From contig OZ038435.1 in assembly GCA_964036275.1 (NCBI GenBank), positions 15,291,634 to 15,355,633 on the forward strand: 64,000 bases of DNA, read 5' to 3'. This DNA is from Litoditis marina. Lineage: Eukaryota; Nematoda; Chromadorea; Rhabditida; Rhabditidae. How positions within the stretch are numbered: the stretch's first letter is position 1; each line of letters starts with the position of its first letter. The position numbers and the translations under genes were made by a program. Below are positions 61,501 through 64,000 of the stretch, one piece after another. The notes beneath the pieces are model-generated. The model saw only the letters and a list, made by a program, of their open reading frames with translations, was not told the origin of the DNA and searched no databases.

Positions 61501-64000
61501 CTCGAAAACTTCCGTATCGAGTCGAGCTCGATTTTTTCTGTAACACTTTACAGTGAGCAGCAAATATTTCAAGGAAACTGGTAGTCTCCATGTAAAAGTG
61601 TAAAATGACAACTTTCCTAAAATTCTGGGAAACGTTTCATTCCAATGCACGACAGAAACCGGAATAAGGCTTACTGCAACTTCTCCACCCGAAGCGTCGA
61701 AAGAATTTCTGTTTCTGTCAATCTTGGTCCTGACAGTTGACATAACAACCCCACACCTACATCAAACCTACCAATCTGACAGCCATACTACAGTAAAACC
61801 ACCTTTTCGCCGTAATAATTGGAATATGACCATTTTTTATGTGAAATTGTGAAGTTTCACGTATTTCCATCGGAAGACTGTCTTTTCTTGAATAGTTACA
61901 CCTAGCTGGTATGTGCTGAACTCCTAAAATCCTCTTTTTCATACCTGAGTCTGAAGTTGTTGTTGATTGATTGATCCATTCTGCATGATACCAGGGGGCG
62001 GGGCGCTATTCGGAGTCATCATAGTGGAGGGATAGTAGCCCTGCGGATAACCATAACACGCATTGCCCACCTGCAATAACACACCGATAAGTTCCCACAA
62101 ACTGCGTTCTCGTTCCCACTCAGAACGAGTAACGCAACAAATAGCCATTTTAATTAGTGATAGCTAAGCCATGAGCAGCATAAATCATCTATGTTTCGGA
62201 ACAGGTATTTAACACAACTACAGAAGACACAGCTAAGTTTTACTTGAAAAAAAAGACAAACTTTTCTCGGGTTTTCGCTCAAGGTAGCCCTTTTTCGGCT
62301 ATTTCATACGTGAGGCGACTTTGTTGTACCCATGAATTAATTGAAAATCAGGTGTTTTATCTGGGTAATTGAACTACAAAACAGTAAACAGGGTAGGAGG
62401 TCGGGTTTTCTTCAGTAAAGTACGACTATTCTTGAATTTAGGGTTATTCAAAATCCCTACTGTTGAAAAAATGAGTGATTGAACTGAGCATCCAACAAAG
62501 TCGCCTCATGTTTGAGCTATTTGGTCAAGTTTTCCAATGCCTTTTCTCACCGGCGTTCCGGGTTGAATGGGTGCCGGATAGTAGCTATAGGTGGGATAAG
62601 CGGCAGTAACCGGGGGAGACTGTCCGGTAGGAGTCGACATCGCGGCCGCCATACCACAATCCCCAGCACCCACGTCCACTGCAGATGAGGCTGAAAGAGG
62701 GCGAGAGTGGGAATTAGGACACTGAGAGAGAAACAAAGAAAGAGAAAAGCCCCTGCACAAGGACTCATTTACACTTTCGAAAAAACTACTTTATCAAATA
62801 GAACAACACGCTTTTCGTCGTTTTTTGTGGGACTTTACCATAGGACCAACGTGACAATCTCACGAAAGTAAGTCCATTTTTAATTGGATTTGTGAAAATT
62901 TATCATTTTCCATCAAAAGTGGGCTAATTGTCCCGAATTTGGCGGAAAGGTAGTCAGTTTTTCTAATTTCTGTGGCTATTTGGCCAAGTTTACCGCTGTA
63001 TGCCCATACTCCAATTATTTGCCATCTGTCAACTAACCACTAGTGGCACCAGTAGTCTGTTGTTGTTGTTCCTGCACAACTGCTCCTCCTACAGTACCCT
63101 GCCCATTCATCTGATTATTCTGATAGGATTGCATTTGATGGTATTGCTGTGGGGGAGAGGCGTTGGAGACATAGGCGCCAGTCATGTACGGCTGCGGCTG
63201 CTGGAAATGAACATATAAAAAAGTCCCCTCACTCGAAACATTTTGGGTAGGGTGAACGAACGAGGCAGAAAGAATAAGAAAGCGAGATTTTCATTTTGAT
63301 CAGAAAAACAAGCTACAGAATGAAACCTTAAACCAGTTGTGCGAAGAGCCACAAAAAGTCAGAAAATGGACCACTTCTTTGCCAAGAAGGAAAACTAACT
63401 TATTTCGTATTGATTTTTTTTCAAATAAAACCATACATTCTACCATACAAACATTCTAAACCAGATCAAAAGTGGTGGCTATTAAGTCCAATATTCAAGT
63501 TTTATTGGAATTCAGGTAGTTTACAGTGTTTACACTTTTAAGGTGAACCGGGCGCTAGAGTGGGTCATTGAAGTAACCTGACGTTTAATGGAGGTTCTAA
63601 CTTCAAAGATGGCCCTGTGAACTAACCATGGCCTGCTGCTGCATGACGGGATAGGTGAAGTGCTGTTGTGCGTTCATTGGGTAGACGAAGCCATAGCTGG
63701 CTGGATAGATTCCCGTTGGAGTTGCCACCGAGTAATCTGAAAGCAATATTATGGTGTATAAAATGTCACAACAGCTCATTCAAAAAAACCACATTTGTCT
63801 TTTATTTGCCCGGAAGGAACAATTTGCATACTTTTGATGATAAATTATGCATCCCGTTTATGAATAACATGAAAAATTGATTATTTACAGTACAATATTA
63901 TTATTAATCCATTGATATGTAAGAGAAACCGGCGTACCAGCGGGGAAGCGGTGATGCATCATTTTGCGAATGGCCGGGCCGAGGTTCAAACGACGTCCTT
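58592..64000 (-). CDS. daz-1: DAZ/BOULE-family RNA-binding protein, 3' part (daz-1 orthologue)
   Basis: Ten exons visible on the minus strand: 64000-63938 (partial), 63736-63627, 63200-63038, 62690-62551, 62070-61945, 61434-61213, 60392-60266, 59958-59792, 59272-59134, 58647-58592. They encode 436 residues plus TAA with all phases closing. The first piece, GRRLNLGPAIRKM, is the end of an RRM in the form typical of DAZ/BOULE proteins (GPAIRK). The rest is rich in P, Q, Y, S and N (for example YPTYSYYPAPIQPGTP). In C. elegans DAZ-1 acts in the female germline, in oogenesis, binding 3' UTRs. The start, RNP1 and RNP2 motifs lie beyond 64000. Another RRM protein with a similar terminus is the alternative. 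The tail is low-complexity and gives no independent support. Confidence 0.75.
59542..59760. mobile_element. 219-bp inverted-repeat element in a daz-1 intron
   Basis: Termini CACGGCGTTCTC and GAGAACGCCGTG are perfect 12-bp inverted repeats, flanked on both sides by TCAG, a possible 4-bp target duplication. The right end is 31 bp from the donor of the exon ending at 59792. Confidence 0.75.

Overview
The window looks like chromosomal DNA of a Caenorhabditis-type nematode. Genes are split by many introns with GT donors and the worm acceptor TTTYAG, most start codons follow an acceptor-like CAG (likely trans-splice sites), the background is AT-rich with many short inverted-repeat elements, and the gene content fits: Str-superfamily chemoreceptors, sepiapterin reductase, a CEP104-type zinc-finger protein and a DAZ/BOULE protein.

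Region 1 (1-22 kb) has no intact gene that I can recognise. It is a degenerate array with tandem and inverted repeats, short exon-like fragments and local duplications. Its striking feature is a family of twelve 21-nt stem-loops (7-bp arms, 7-nt loop). Ten of them lie 18-20 nt downstream of a polypyrimidine-AG that looks like a 3' splice site. The arms covary and the loop is conserved, while every reading frame is broken in some copies. A few fragments carry a G(D/E)NQ motif reminiscent of negative-strand RNA virus polymerases, but this is weak evidence.

Region 2 (22-40.7 kb) holds four chemoreceptor genes. Three plus-strand paralogues (22144-24250, 26414-29352, 33248-36346) have identical exon phases and virtually identical exon lengths. 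A more divergent minus-strand gene (40692-36980) has nine exons and one junction that does not splice in frame. Partial copies of exon edges sit in or beside several of these genes.

Region 3 (40.7-43.4 kb) is AT-rich intergenic DNA. Region 4 (43.4-56.3 kb) carries a nine-exon sepiapterin-reductase-like gene (270 aa) and, 678 bp downstream on the same strand, a fourteen-exon gene (507 aa) with four C2HC fingers in the CEP104 arrangement. Both contain (GA)n tracts in introns. Region 5 (56.3-64 kb) is the 3' part of a convergent minus-strand daz-1-like gene whose RRM begins beyond the right edge.

All exon models were joined by eye from splice signals and reading phase. The phases close exactly for the three plus-strand receptors, the reductase, the zinc-finger gene and the visible part of daz-1. 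Family names rest on remembered motifs, not on database searches.
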